This document shows positions 23,452-31,378 of a stretch of 34,189 nt of DNA, in pieces (the first letter of the stretch is position 1; each line of letters begins with the position of its first letter). The notes under the pieces were generated by a model. It saw only the letters and a list, made by a program, of their open reading frames with translations, made no database searches and was not told where the DNA came from. Position numbers and translations under genes: made by a program. Source of the DNA: Clostridia bacterium (GTDB lineage: Bacteria; Bacillota; Clostridia; Oscillospirales; CAG-272); assembly GCA_017399305.1 (NCBI GenBank), contig JAFQDK010000018.1:66363-100551 (forward strand), written 5' to 3'.

Positions 23452-26304
23452 ATGAAAAAGTTTTTAGTATTCATACTTGCGGCTATTCTTTGCAGCACTA
23501 TAGTTTTAACTGTCAATGCAGAAAGTATTGACGAGCCGCTTATCTTTGTAGATGCTACACGCCGTACACCAAACTCTGATTTTATGGAAGGCTTTACGCT
23601 TAAGAACATAAGCGACAAGCCCATAGACCTTGCCGACTATAAGGTATGGTACGGCAGAACAACTTCTCAGGAAGCTCTCAACGAGCTTGATCCCACCACT
23701 GTTACAAAGTTTGTTATGCCAATTACCGATGATATTGGCAAGTACATTGTTGAACCCGGAGAAATGGTATATATTTGGCTTGTAACTTCCTCTGTTTACA
23801 AGCTTGAGCTTGATACTGCCGACGGCAAAGTGATTCTTGTCGAGCAGGGAGCCGACGGAAGACCGGTATACCGCGTTGACAATTTCCGTAAAGCTATTGA
23901 GTATATAAAAGATAGCGGCACATACCGTGTAACCCCAATAGCAGAAGATATGACAGTAGTTCCACTCGACCTTACAACCGGCGAAGCATTTGGTCCTGAC
24001 GGCACTTACAAAAACAAGGCACAGCATGTCAACTTGCAAAATTCCTATTACATTCGCCTTTACCTCACAGAGTACAATGCACGTGGCGCTGAAGAGGCTT
24101 TCTGCATTGCAGACCTTGACGGCACCGGCAACGGTACATATCTCAACGCATCGGGTGCAGTAAAATGTAACCACGGTACATTCACATATGAGTACGTAAA
24201 AGGACAGGCTCAAATGAAAGTTGCTTCGTTTGAGGCAGGTACTTTCCTTTTCGGCAGTGAGGTACAGGAAGAAGTTGTCAAGCCTGTTGAGCCGGCGCCG
24301 GAGGGTGCGTTCCGTGTAATGACCATCAACGTTCTCAATGACGATTATAAGACCAGCCGCTTTGGTTATATTGAAAAGACTGTTGAAACACTTTCCCCGG
24401 ATATCATAGGTTTTCAGGAGTGCCGTGAGGGCTTCAACCCGATGATAGACAACATTACAAAACAAGGCTACGCAAGCGTTCTTGATACCCTCATAGACGA
24501 CCCTGAGAATAATACTATTATAAACTGTGTAAAGATTCTTTACAAAACTGATAAGTATACTCTTGTACAAGATTCTGCAGGCGCGCGCCGCTTTACAGAA
24601 AAATACGGCGATTCATGGACAAAATCCATGTGCTACTGCGTACTTGAGGACAACGAAACCAAGGAACGTATAATTGTGTTCAACAACCACTACGCAGTGT
24701 ACTCTTCTTCATATGAAGGCTATACCGCTTCTATGGTTGAAAAGCAAAGAGAGTCCAACGCAGCAGAAATGCTTGCACAGATTGAAGTTATGCGCAAAGA
24801 ATACGGTGATTTGCCTGTTGTTGCTATCGGCGACTACAACATGGATGAACCCGAAAGAGCAAACCGTATTCTTCAGACCACATTGCGCGATACTGCATAT
24901 CTCAGCGATGAAGCATATCCCTGGATGGCGACCTATCATAAGTCGCTCACAGGTACACAGACAGGTAACTATCCTATCGACCATATCTATGTAAGCAGCG
25001 AGGACTTTGAAGTTATCCGCTCCCTGCCCTACACCGATACCATCGGTAAGAGATCATCCGACCATTATCCTCTTTATGCAGACCTTAAGCTTAGCGCAAA
25101 CAACAATACCGCTTGTGCCGATACACATTTGGAAGATGCGCCTATTATGATAGTTGACGCTACAAGACGTACCCCCTTGATTAACGGTTCCGGCACATCC
25201 GATACGCTTGAAGGTTTCACCGTTATGAATGTAAGCGATAAACCAATTGATCTTTCTCACATTCTTCTCTGGTACACCACCGGAAAGACTGAAGATGCGA
25301 TAGATGCTATTGATCCCGCAACAATTACATTTGTAATGCGACTTTCGCAGAGAAACGGTGAATATGTTTTGCAGCCCGGTCAAAAAGCATATATATGGAA
25401 CGTTTACAACACCGTATATAAGGCTCAGGGTATGACAGCCGATGGACTTGTAACTCTTGTAGATAAGGGCGAAGACGGAATGCCGGTTTACCGCACTGAT
25501 AATTTCCGCAAAGTGGTTGAATATCTTGCTTCGAACAATGATGACGAGTATACTGTCAATACGATAGAAGACGATACGATTATCATTCCGCTTGACCGTA
25601 CAACCAGAGATGCATTCGGTGCTGACGGTGAGTATCGCAACCTTGCAAAATCATTTAACCTTGTAAACTCCGCGTATATTCGTTTGTATCTCACATACGA
25701 TACTGCAAACGGTGCAGAAGATGCATTCTGCATTGCAGACCTCGACGGTACAAATGAAGGTACATTTATAAAGGAAGACGGCGGCGTTTCCGTAAACTTC
25801 GGTACATATAAGTATCTCCCCGGTGACGGTGCGCTCATGAAGGTAGGATCATTTGAGAAAAACGGTTATTACTTCGGCACAAATACTGAAGGCTTTACTG
25901 TAAAAGTTCCCGAAAAGACGACCGTTAAGCTTACAATAGGCTCCACCACCGCTTATATCAACGGTGAGGCACAAACTCTTGATGCAGCTCCCATCAACCG
26001 CAATAACCGCACAATGCTTCCTGTCCGCTTCCTTGCAAACGCTTTCGGCGTTCCCAATGACGGCATCAAGTGGGATGCTGCCACAAGAACCGCAACTCTT
26101 CAGAACAGTGAGGTTACTATTGTTGTTACTATTGATGCACCCAGCATGACAGTTAACGGCGAGACCGTAGCACTTGACTCACCTGCAATTATCGAGAGCA
26201 ACCGCACATATCTTCCTGTCCGTGCAATTGCAAATGCACTTGGTGTTTCCAATGATAACATTGCATGGGACGGCGCTACTTCAACTGCGACACTTGTTAA
26301 ATAA
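23452..26304 (+). CDS. Secreted endonuclease/exonuclease/phosphatase-fold enzyme with flanking duplicated modules and copper-amine-oxidase-type C-terminal repeats
   Basis: 950 residues with a cleavable-type signal peptide (about 1-23, VNAES). Order: module A (about 29-268); an EEP-fold catalytic domain (about 286-548); module B (about 564-811), a diverged copy of module A; and a C-terminal region (about 825-950) with two copies of the stalk fold annotated as copper amine oxidase N-terminal domain (LPVRFLANAFGV and LPVRAIANALGV). The EEP active site looks complete: Asn293, Glu323 (FQECR), His413, Asp461 and Asn463 (GDYNMD), Asp510-His511 and Asp537-His538 (SSDHYPL). EEP enzymes include DNases, sphingomyelinases and phosphodiesterases; the substrate cannot be read here. 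Modules A and B may be lamin-tail-like. AAAGGA lies about 6 nt before the ATG. A longer in-frame start at 23386 lies in the hairpin and is rejected. Confidence 0.82.
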   Translation: MKKFLVFILAAILCSTIVLTVNAESIDEPLIFVDATRRTPNSDFMEGFTLKNISDKPIDLADYKVWYGRTTSQEALNELDPTTVTKFVMPITDDIGKYIVEPGEMVYIWLVTSSVYKLELDTADGKVILVEQGADGRPVYRVDNFRKAIEYIKDSGTYRVTPIAEDMTVVPLDLTTGEAFGPDGTYKNKAQHVNLQNSYYIRLYLTEYNARGAEEAFCIADLDGTGNGTYLNASGAVKCNHGTFTYEYVKGQAQMKVASFEAGTFLFGSEVQEEVVKPVEPAPEGAFRVMTINVLNDDYKTSRFGYIEKTVETLSPDIIGFQECREGFNPMIDNITKQGYASVLDTLIDDPENNTIINCVKILYKTDKYTLVQDSAGARRFTEKYGDSWTKSMCYCVLEDNETKERIIVFNNHYAVYSSSYEGYTASMVEKQRESNAAEMLAQIEVMRKEYGDLPVVAIGDYNMDEPERANRILQTTLRDTAYLSDEAYPWMATYHKSLTGTQTGNYPIDHIYVSSEDFEVIRSLPYTDTIGKRSSDHYPLYADLKLSANNNTACADTHLEDAPIMIVDATRRTPLINGSGTSDTLEGFTVMNVSDKPIDLSHILLWYTTGKTEDAIDAIDPATITFVMRLSQRNGEYVLQPGQKAYIWNVYNTVYKAQGMTADGLVTLVDKGEDGMPVYRTDNFRKVVEYLASNNDDEYTVNTIEDDTIIIPLDRTTRDAFGADGEYRNLAKSFNLVNSAYIRLYLTYDTANGAEDAFCIADLDGTNEGTFIKEDGGVSVNFGTYKYLPGDGALMKVGSFEKNGYYFGTNTEGFTVKVPEKTTVKLTIGSTTAYINGEAQTLDAAPINRNNRTMLPVRFLANAFGVPNDGIKWDAATRTATLQNSEVTIVVTIDAPSMTVNGETVALDSPAIIESNRTYLPVRAIANALGVSNDNIAWDGATSTATLVK

Positions 26305-26315
26305 AAGTAAATGAC

Positions 26316-28313
26316 ATGACAGAAATAATAAAAGACGGTAGCGGGTATCTTATTGTAAACGGTGGCAAATCCTATGCTAAAATACTTCCTGCAGACGGTG
26401 CTACCGATACTTTTGAAGAAATTTGTGACGGTGTCTGGAAATGGCACCGCCACACAGAAACCGCAACAGACCATATGCGTATGGAAATGATTTTCCTCGG
26501 TGAGCCTACATTTACACTGATACCGTCTGTCAGCTACAACGGTAACGGCTGGGGCGATACCCCCGAATATGTCGGCGATTTTGCCGAGGACGGCACACCG
26601 TGGAGCTTTGCATGGCACCGCGTGATGATTCCCGCGTGTACATACAGCGAAAATGATGAAATCGAAATTGCACTTATGGCTGACCCAAATGTCAACTGTG
26701 CATGTTCGCTCTATAAGGTTGACGAGGGCAAAAAGCACGTGCTTATTTTCCCTGAGGAGGAAAAGCCAAAGACCTTGAATCGCCACTTTTGGGAAGGGCC
26801 TTATGAAGGTAAAATGGAACCTGCAAACGATTTTGAGGGCATCATTTTTACCTCTCTTTCGGACGGTACGCGTTTTCGCTATAAGTCGCTTCTTGACTTT
26901 GCATGGCGCTATTATGCACACCCTGTAAAGGCTCCGATGAAGGCGGCTGACCTTTACCGTTATTCACTTGCCTTCTGCCACTACCTTTTTGAACGTGAAA
27001 AGGACGGCTTTGCTGGCTTTACAAGAAATGCACAGTATCACCTCGGCATAACAGGCTATAAGAAATATGAGCATGTTTACGAGGTGGGATGGGCAGGACA
27101 GAGTGCTTCCATGGCTAATGCCTTTATCTATGAGTATCTTAGAAACGGCGACAAAGAAAAGCTTAATATGGCACTTGAGGCTCATGACTCGTGGATAAGA
27201 AAAGGCAGACACGAGGCGGGTCATATCACCGGCCGCCTTGACTTTGATGAATGGGCGTATAAAGACTTTGATCCGACTTATGTTCCCGATAAATGGGAGC
27301 TTGGTGCAAATGTTTACGAGAATTTGTTGAACCGCTATCTTAGCAATCTTGCAGGCAAGCCGCCAAAGATCGTGCGCGATAAGGACGGCAGAGCGTTCAA
27401 AGACAATGATGCCTGCAACAACGGCACTGCTGCAGATTGCTATTTTGAAGCATATGATATGCTGAAAAAAGCGGGTATTGACAAGCCTGAATATCTTGAC
27501 ATGGCATACGGTATTTGCAATCATGCTATCAAAACACAGGATGAAAACGGCTCATATGCCAAGACATGGCGCAATAACGGCGAGGTTCGTGCCAAAAAGG
27601 GAACAATCGGTTGCTTCCTTATTCTGCCTATGCTAAAGGCATATGATAACAGCGGAGATAAAAAGTATCTCGACAGTGCTGTAAGGGCGTTTAACTTTTA
27701 CTATAGCGAGCTTGAGCGTGACGGCTTTACCACTGCCGGTGCACTTGATACTTATAGTATAGATAAGGAATCGGCATCACCTCTGCTTCGCGGTGCGCTT
27801 GCACTTTATGATACTACCGGGGATAAGAAATATATTGCCTGTGCAGAAAAGATTGCATGGTATCTCTCCACCTGGATGATGTATTATACCATCGACTATC
27901 CTGCAGATTCCGCTATCGGTAAAACAGGCTTTGATACATTCGGCGGCACATCGGTTTCTACACCGCATAATGCGCTTGATATGTATGCACTCCGTGATGT
28001 GCTTTCGTTCCTTCGTTTGGCTGAACTTACCGGATTTGGTCAGTGGAGAGAGCGTGCACTTGCACTATGGTGTAATGCTTGCCAATGTGTTTCGGACGGA
28101 ACGCTTGTGCTCGACGGTGCACTCGCACCGACCGGCTCGCAGTTTGAAGCTGTGTTCCACACTCGTTGGGGAAGACACTCAACAGGTCCGTTTACCATCA
28201 CAAATCTGCTTCCCGGTTGGCCATGTGCATTTCGTCTTGAAAACTTACGCTGGCATAGCGATTGGAGTTTCTTTGATGAAGGACTTACTGAAATCGAAGG
28301 AAAAATCAAATAG
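26316..28313 (+). CDS. Uncharacterised protein, possible alpha/alpha-barrel (six-hairpin) glycosidase-like enzyme
   Basis: 665 residues, no signal peptide or membrane helix, so cytoplasmic. The N-terminal 160 or so residues look beta-rich (GSGYLIVNGG, MRMEMIFLGEPTFTLIPSVSYNGNG). From about 190 the protein is helical with repeated hairpin-like units such as AYDMLKKAGIDKPEYLDMAYGICNHA, DSAVRAFNFYYSEL, ALYDTTGDKKYIACAEKIAWYL and LRLAELTGFGQWRERALAL, the pattern of six-hairpin glycosidases. The motif STPHNALDMYALRD is notable. I do not recognise a specific GH family and cannot place catalytic residues. It follows the EEP gene by 11 nt with only a weak ribosome site, so it is probably cotranscribed. 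An unsaturated glucuronyl hydrolase-like or epimerase-like role is possible but unproven. Confidence 0.6.
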   Translation: MTEIIKDGSGYLIVNGGKSYAKILPADGATDTFEEICDGVWKWHRHTETATDHMRMEMIFLGEPTFTLIPSVSYNGNGWGDTPEYVGDFAEDGTPWSFAWHRVMIPACTYSENDEIEIALMADPNVNCACSLYKVDEGKKHVLIFPEEEKPKTLNRHFWEGPYEGKMEPANDFEGIIFTSLSDGTRFRYKSLLDFAWRYYAHPVKAPMKAADLYRYSLAFCHYLFEREKDGFAGFTRNAQYHLGITGYKKYEHVYEVGWAGQSASMANAFIYEYLRNGDKEKLNMALEAHDSWIRKGRHEAGHITGRLDFDEWAYKDFDPTYVPDKWELGANVYENLLNRYLSNLAGKPPKIVRDKDGRAFKDNDACNNGTAADCYFEAYDMLKKAGIDKPEYLDMAYGICNHAIKTQDENGSYAKTWRNNGEVRAKKGTIGCFLILPMLKAYDNSGDKKYLDSAVRAFNFYYSELERDGFTTAGALDTYSIDKESASPLLRGALALYDTTGDKKYIACAEKIAWYLSTWMMYYTIDYPADSAIGKTGFDTFGGTSVSTPHNALDMYALRDVLSFLRLAELTGFGQWRERALALWCNACQCVSDGTLVLDGALAPTGSQFEAVFHTRWGRHSTGPFTITNLLPGWPCAFRLENLRWHSDWSFFDEGLTEIEGKIK

Positions 28314-28352
28314 ATTTCTCGTTCCTGTTTTTGAGAGTTTTGAGTAAAAAAG

Positions 28353-28386
28353 GAACCCCAAAGGTATAATTATGCCTTTGGGGTTC
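28353..28386. terminator. Long hairpin between the glycosidase-like gene and the antiporter
   Basis: GAACCCCAAAGG (28353-28364) pairs perfectly with CCTTTGGGGTTC (28375-28386), and the interior adds further pairs, so almost the whole 34 nt is double-stranded. Six A's precede it, so it is a strong U-tailed terminator on the minus strand. On the plus strand the tail is only TACTATTTTA, but it is still the best candidate for ending the upstream operon. Confidence 0.65.
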
Positions 28387-28413
28387 TACTATTTTATAAA
28401 AGGAGGGATTTTG

Positions 28414-29844
28414 TTGCTTTACGAGAAATTAAATATCACCTCTCCTGCGGCGCAGATAATTCTATCAGTATCAATTATCATGCTTTCAGGATTCTTAATG
28501 ACGCGCATTACTAAAAAACTGCGCTTGCCAAATGTCACAGCTTATATCATCACAGGTGTTCTGCTTGGCCCTTTCTGCATAGATGCAATTCCGCAGAGCT
28601 TTATAGGCGGTACAGAGTTCCTTTCGGACATAGCCCTGGCTTTCATCTCGTTTGGCACAGGTGAATTCTTTAAGTTCGCGGCGCTGAAAAAGAACGGGGC
28701 AAAAGTAATTGTTATTACGCTGTTTGAAGCTTGTCTTGCATTTTTACTTGTGTTTTTCACACTTTCTGCAATACTCAAGGTCGAATTTGCTTTTTCAATA
28801 GTGCTCTCTGCACTTGCAGCTGCCACTGCCCCTGCATCGACACTGATGACTATAAGACAGACACGCGCAAAAGGTGATTTTGTTGACACACTTTTACAAG
28901 TAATTGCGCTTGACAATGTTATCAGCTTGTTTGCTTACAGCATTGCAATATCTCTTGCTGTCGCCGCAACATCAAGCGCAGCTATCATGCCTACAAGCAT
29001 ATTTTTCCCCATAATTAAAAATATCGGTGCGCTGTTGCTTGGTGCACTGTTTGGCGGTCTTATGTGCTTGCTGATACAAAAAAAGCGCTCAGACGACAAT
29101 CGCCTTATAATCTCGGTTGCGCTTCTGTTTGCTTTCTGCGGTATATGTACCATTATGGATATCTCACCGTTACTTGGCTGTATGTCCATGGGAATGATAT
29201 ATTCCAATATGTCAAACGATGACAAGCTTTTCAAGCAATTAAACTATTTCAATCCGCCTTTTATGCTTCTGTTCTTTGTTCGTTCGGGACTTTCGTTTGA
29301 CATCTCTGCTCTGTTTGACAGCACTGCAGGCTTTGGCGGAGTTTCTCTGCTTGTTATTGGACTTTTATACTTTTTAGTCCGCATGATAGGCAAATACGCA
29401 GGTGCGTTTGTCGGCTCGGCTGTCGTGCGTAAGAGCTTATCAGTACGCAACTATTTAGGGCTTGCACTGATTCCTCAGGCTGGCGTTTCAATAGGTCTTG
29501 CAACCCTTGGCGCGCGTACGCTCGGCGGCGAAATGGGTAATGCGCTGCTGACGGTTATACTTGCTTCCGGAATACTGTATGAACTGGTTGGCCCGGTATG
29601 TGCGAAGTTTTCTCTTTATCTCTCAGGCTCTTATTCAAACAAGCTTGAGGATATCGTAACTGTAGAGGAGCATAACGAAAAATCATCGCTTGAACTGCTT
29701 ATTGAGCGTATTCATAAGATACAAGAAGAAATCCCCGACCCGATCAATGAAGAAGAAACCGCATTTTTAGAAGCGGCTGAAGAACACTATGCAGCAGTAA
29801 TGCGCTCGCATATCCGTACGCCGCAGAACAGGAGAAGACTATGA
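28414..29844 (+). CDS. CPA2-family (Kef-type) cation/proton antiporter
   Basis: 476 residues with about 12 predicted membrane helices and a soluble tail of about 75 residues that is acidic and helical. The segment LRLPNVTAYIITGVLLGP near the start, ATAPASTLMTIRQTRAKGD and LLQVIALDNVISLFAYS match the monovalent cation:proton antiporter-2 family. It exchanges Na+ or K+ for protons across the membrane; the ion is not determined. No TrkA-N or USP domain is fused. I chose TTG at 28414 as the start: AGGAGG (28401-28406) lies 7 nt upstream. The in-frame ATG at 28372 is buried in the preceding hairpin and has no ribosome site. It overlaps the next gene by 4 nt. Confidence 0.85.
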   Translation: MLYEKLNITSPAAQIILSVSIIMLSGFLMTRITKKLRLPNVTAYIITGVLLGPFCIDAIPQSFIGGTEFLSDIALAFISFGTGEFFKFAALKKNGAKVIVITLFEACLAFLLVFFTLSAILKVEFAFSIVLSALAAATAPASTLMTIRQTRAKGDFVDTLLQVIALDNVISLFAYSIAISLAVAATSSAAIMPTSIFFPIIKNIGALLLGALFGGLMCLLIQKKRSDDNRLIISVALLFAFCGICTIMDISPLLGCMSMGMIYSNMSNDDKLFKQLNYFNPPFMLLFFVRSGLSFDISALFDSTAGFGGVSLLVIGLLYFLVRMIGKYAGAFVGSAVVRKSLSVRNYLGLALIPQAGVSIGLATLGARTLGGEMGNALLTVILASGILYELVGPVCAKFSLYLSGSYSNKLEDIVTVEEHNEKSSLELLIERIHKIQEEIPDPINEEETAFLEAAEEHYAAVMRSHIRTPQNRRRL

Positions 29845-30548
29845 TAGACCCTATTGCTTCCATGCTTGGTGCATGGTCCTATACAGACGGTATAGAGAGC
29901 ATTATGTTTCGCATAGCGCTCTCGGTAGTTTTATCAGCCATTATCGGTTATGAGCGCTCAACCAAGCGTCATGCCGCAGGACTAAGAACATTTATTTTAG
30001 TTTCTCTTGCAACTACTGTTGCAATGTTGCTTGATATCCACAGCGACAGCGGATTTTTGCTGCTTTCGGCGGCATCTGTAATTGGTGTTGCGATAATCAC
30101 CTGCAATTCGATACTGTTCAGCTCACGCAGTCAGATAAAGGGACTTACTACTTCAGTTGGACTTTGGGCATGCGGCATTATTGGACTCACAGCAGGTGCA
30201 GGATACTATACCGTCACCATCGTTTCATTTGGCGCACTTTTCTGCATACTGCTCTTCTTTCCGCCAATCGAGGGATACCTCAAAAACAGATCAAATCACT
30301 TTGAGGTCCATCTTGAGCTTATCAGCAGCGCACATCTACAAAGCTTTGTAACAACCATACGCCGACTCGGTCTTACCATAGACGACATAGAAGCAAATCC
30401 TGCCTATGTTGGCTCAGGACTAAGTGTATACTCTATTGCCATTTCAATAAGCAGCGCTGAACTAAAGAAATACAAAACGCACAATGAAATAATTGAAGCT
30501 CTCAGCACACTCGACTATGTATACCACATAGAAAGAATGCGTATGTAA
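29841..30548 (+). CDS. MgtC/SapB-family membrane protein
   Basis: 235 residues. The N-terminal two thirds have about four to five membrane helices and the family motifs LSAIIGYERSTKRHAAGLRTFILVS and, later, TTSVGLWACGIIGLTAGAG. The C-terminal 80 or so residues form a cytoplasmic ACT-like domain. MgtC proteins affect Mg2+ homeostasis or ATP synthase in pathogens, but in most bacteria the function is unknown. It overlaps the antiporter gene by 4 nt (ATGA), so the two products may act together in ion balance. Confidence 0.9.
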   Translation: MIDPIASMLGAWSYTDGIESIMFRIALSVVLSAIIGYERSTKRHAAGLRTFILVSLATTVAMLLDIHSDSGFLLLSAASVIGVAIITCNSILFSSRSQIKGLTTSVGLWACGIIGLTAGAGYYTVTIVSFGALFCILLFFPPIEGYLKNRSNHFEVHLELISSAHLQSFVTTIRRLGLTIDDIEANPAYVGSGLSVYSIAISISSAELKKYKTHNEIIEALSTLDYVYHIERMRM

Positions 30549-30550
30549 TC

Positions 30551-30608
30551 AAAAAAGCATCCCCAGGCATCCGCGCCTAAAAGTCGCGGTGCCTAGGGAT
30601 GCTTTTTT
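30551..30608. terminator. Bidirectional terminator between convergent operons
   Basis: A stem of about 23 bp with one mismatch and one bulge: AAAAAAGCATCCC (30551-30563) pairs with GGGATGCTTTTTT (30596-30608), continued inside by AGGCA/TGCCT and CCGCG/CGCGG. It has A and T tails on opposite sides, so it serves both the MgtC-family gene (plus) and the thioesterase gene (minus). Its right end touches the thioesterase stop codon. Confidence 0.93.
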
Positions 30609-31323
30609 AAAAGTACAATACTGCTTCACAGTTAGTCTTTCCGTCAGTGCGAATGGTTTTAAAATAGTGCACTCCATCAAGTTCCTTGTGCATAACAGTG
30701 AGCTCTTCGCCAAGTGGTGCTTCAGAAATATAGCTAATATTAATTCCTTTGAGCGATTTGTTCTCAATATCGGGAACAAAATCGCAGAACATATTGAGGT
30801 ATTTTGTATTGTTCATATGCCTGTTCAAATCTGTGTCACTGTAATAAACCTTGCGCTTTGCAATTTCTTCAAACTCATCTGCCTTTGGCATACGTACACG
30901 AATCGAAAGCGACATATCAAAGCAAGGATCTGCGGCGCCGCCAAGCTGCCTTGGATATTCCTCAACACGGATGAGTTTTTTCTCATTTATATCAAGCAAC
31001 GCCCACACCGTATAAACCTTAGCTGCAATCTCTCCACCAATATTCAGGCAATAACAACGGGCAAACGAAAGTCCGCGGCTGTCTGTAGCCCATGTCTCTC
31101 CTACCGCATCGTCGCCCTCATGAATATCCATGTGTATACTCATCACCACACGGCTGAGAATGAAGCCCTTGCCCTCTTTACGAAGATCGTCATTTGACGG
31201 CGGATATTGCGCCATCTGATGTGAACCAATCTCCTCAAGCTTTGCTATAAGCTGAGTAGGGCGCATTATTCCGTGCATATCCACATCATAATTATTGATT
31301 TCTACTTTTTCAGTAAATTTCAT
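30607..31323 (-). CDS. Acyl-ACP thioesterase
   Basis: 238 residues of the FatA/FatB-type double hot-dog family (PF01643), which releases free fatty acids from acyl-carrier protein. The first hot-dog has MRPTQLIAKLEEIGSHQM and GFILSRVVMSIH; the second has YYSDTDLNRHMNNTKYL, containing the conserved Asp165, Asn167 and His169 of the active site. Slightly shorter than the plant enzymes because there is no transit peptide. AAGGTGA lies about 5 nt before the ATG. The terminator of the upstream aldolase gene ends just before that ribosome site, so the gene relies on readthrough or on an unseen promoter. In anaerobes such enzymes are assumed to recycle or export fatty acids. Confidence 0.93.
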   Translation of the reverse strand: MKFTEKVEINNYDVDMHGIMRPTQLIAKLEEIGSHQMAQYPPSNDDLRKEGKGFILSRVVMSIHMDIHEGDDAVGETWATDSRGLSFARCYCLNIGGEIAAKVYTVWALLDINEKKLIRVEEYPRQLGGAADPCFDMSLSIRVRMPKADEFEEIAKRKVYYSDTDLNRHMNNTKYLNMFCDFVPDIENKSLKGINISYISEAPLGEELTVMHKELDGVHYFKTIRTDGKTNCEAVLYF

Positions 31324-31334
31324 ATTGTCACCTT

Positions 31335-31368
31335 AAAAATATAAGGGCTGCGTTATAGCAGCCCTTAT
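31335..31368 (-). terminator. Intrinsic terminator of fba
   Basis: ATAAGGGCTGC (31341-31351) pairs perfectly with GCAGCCCTTAT (31358-31368) around a 6-nt loop. On the minus strand it is followed by ATTTTT (31335-31340). It lies 10 nt after the aldolase stop. Confidence 0.85.
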
Positions 31369-31378
31369 GATGTGTTTA

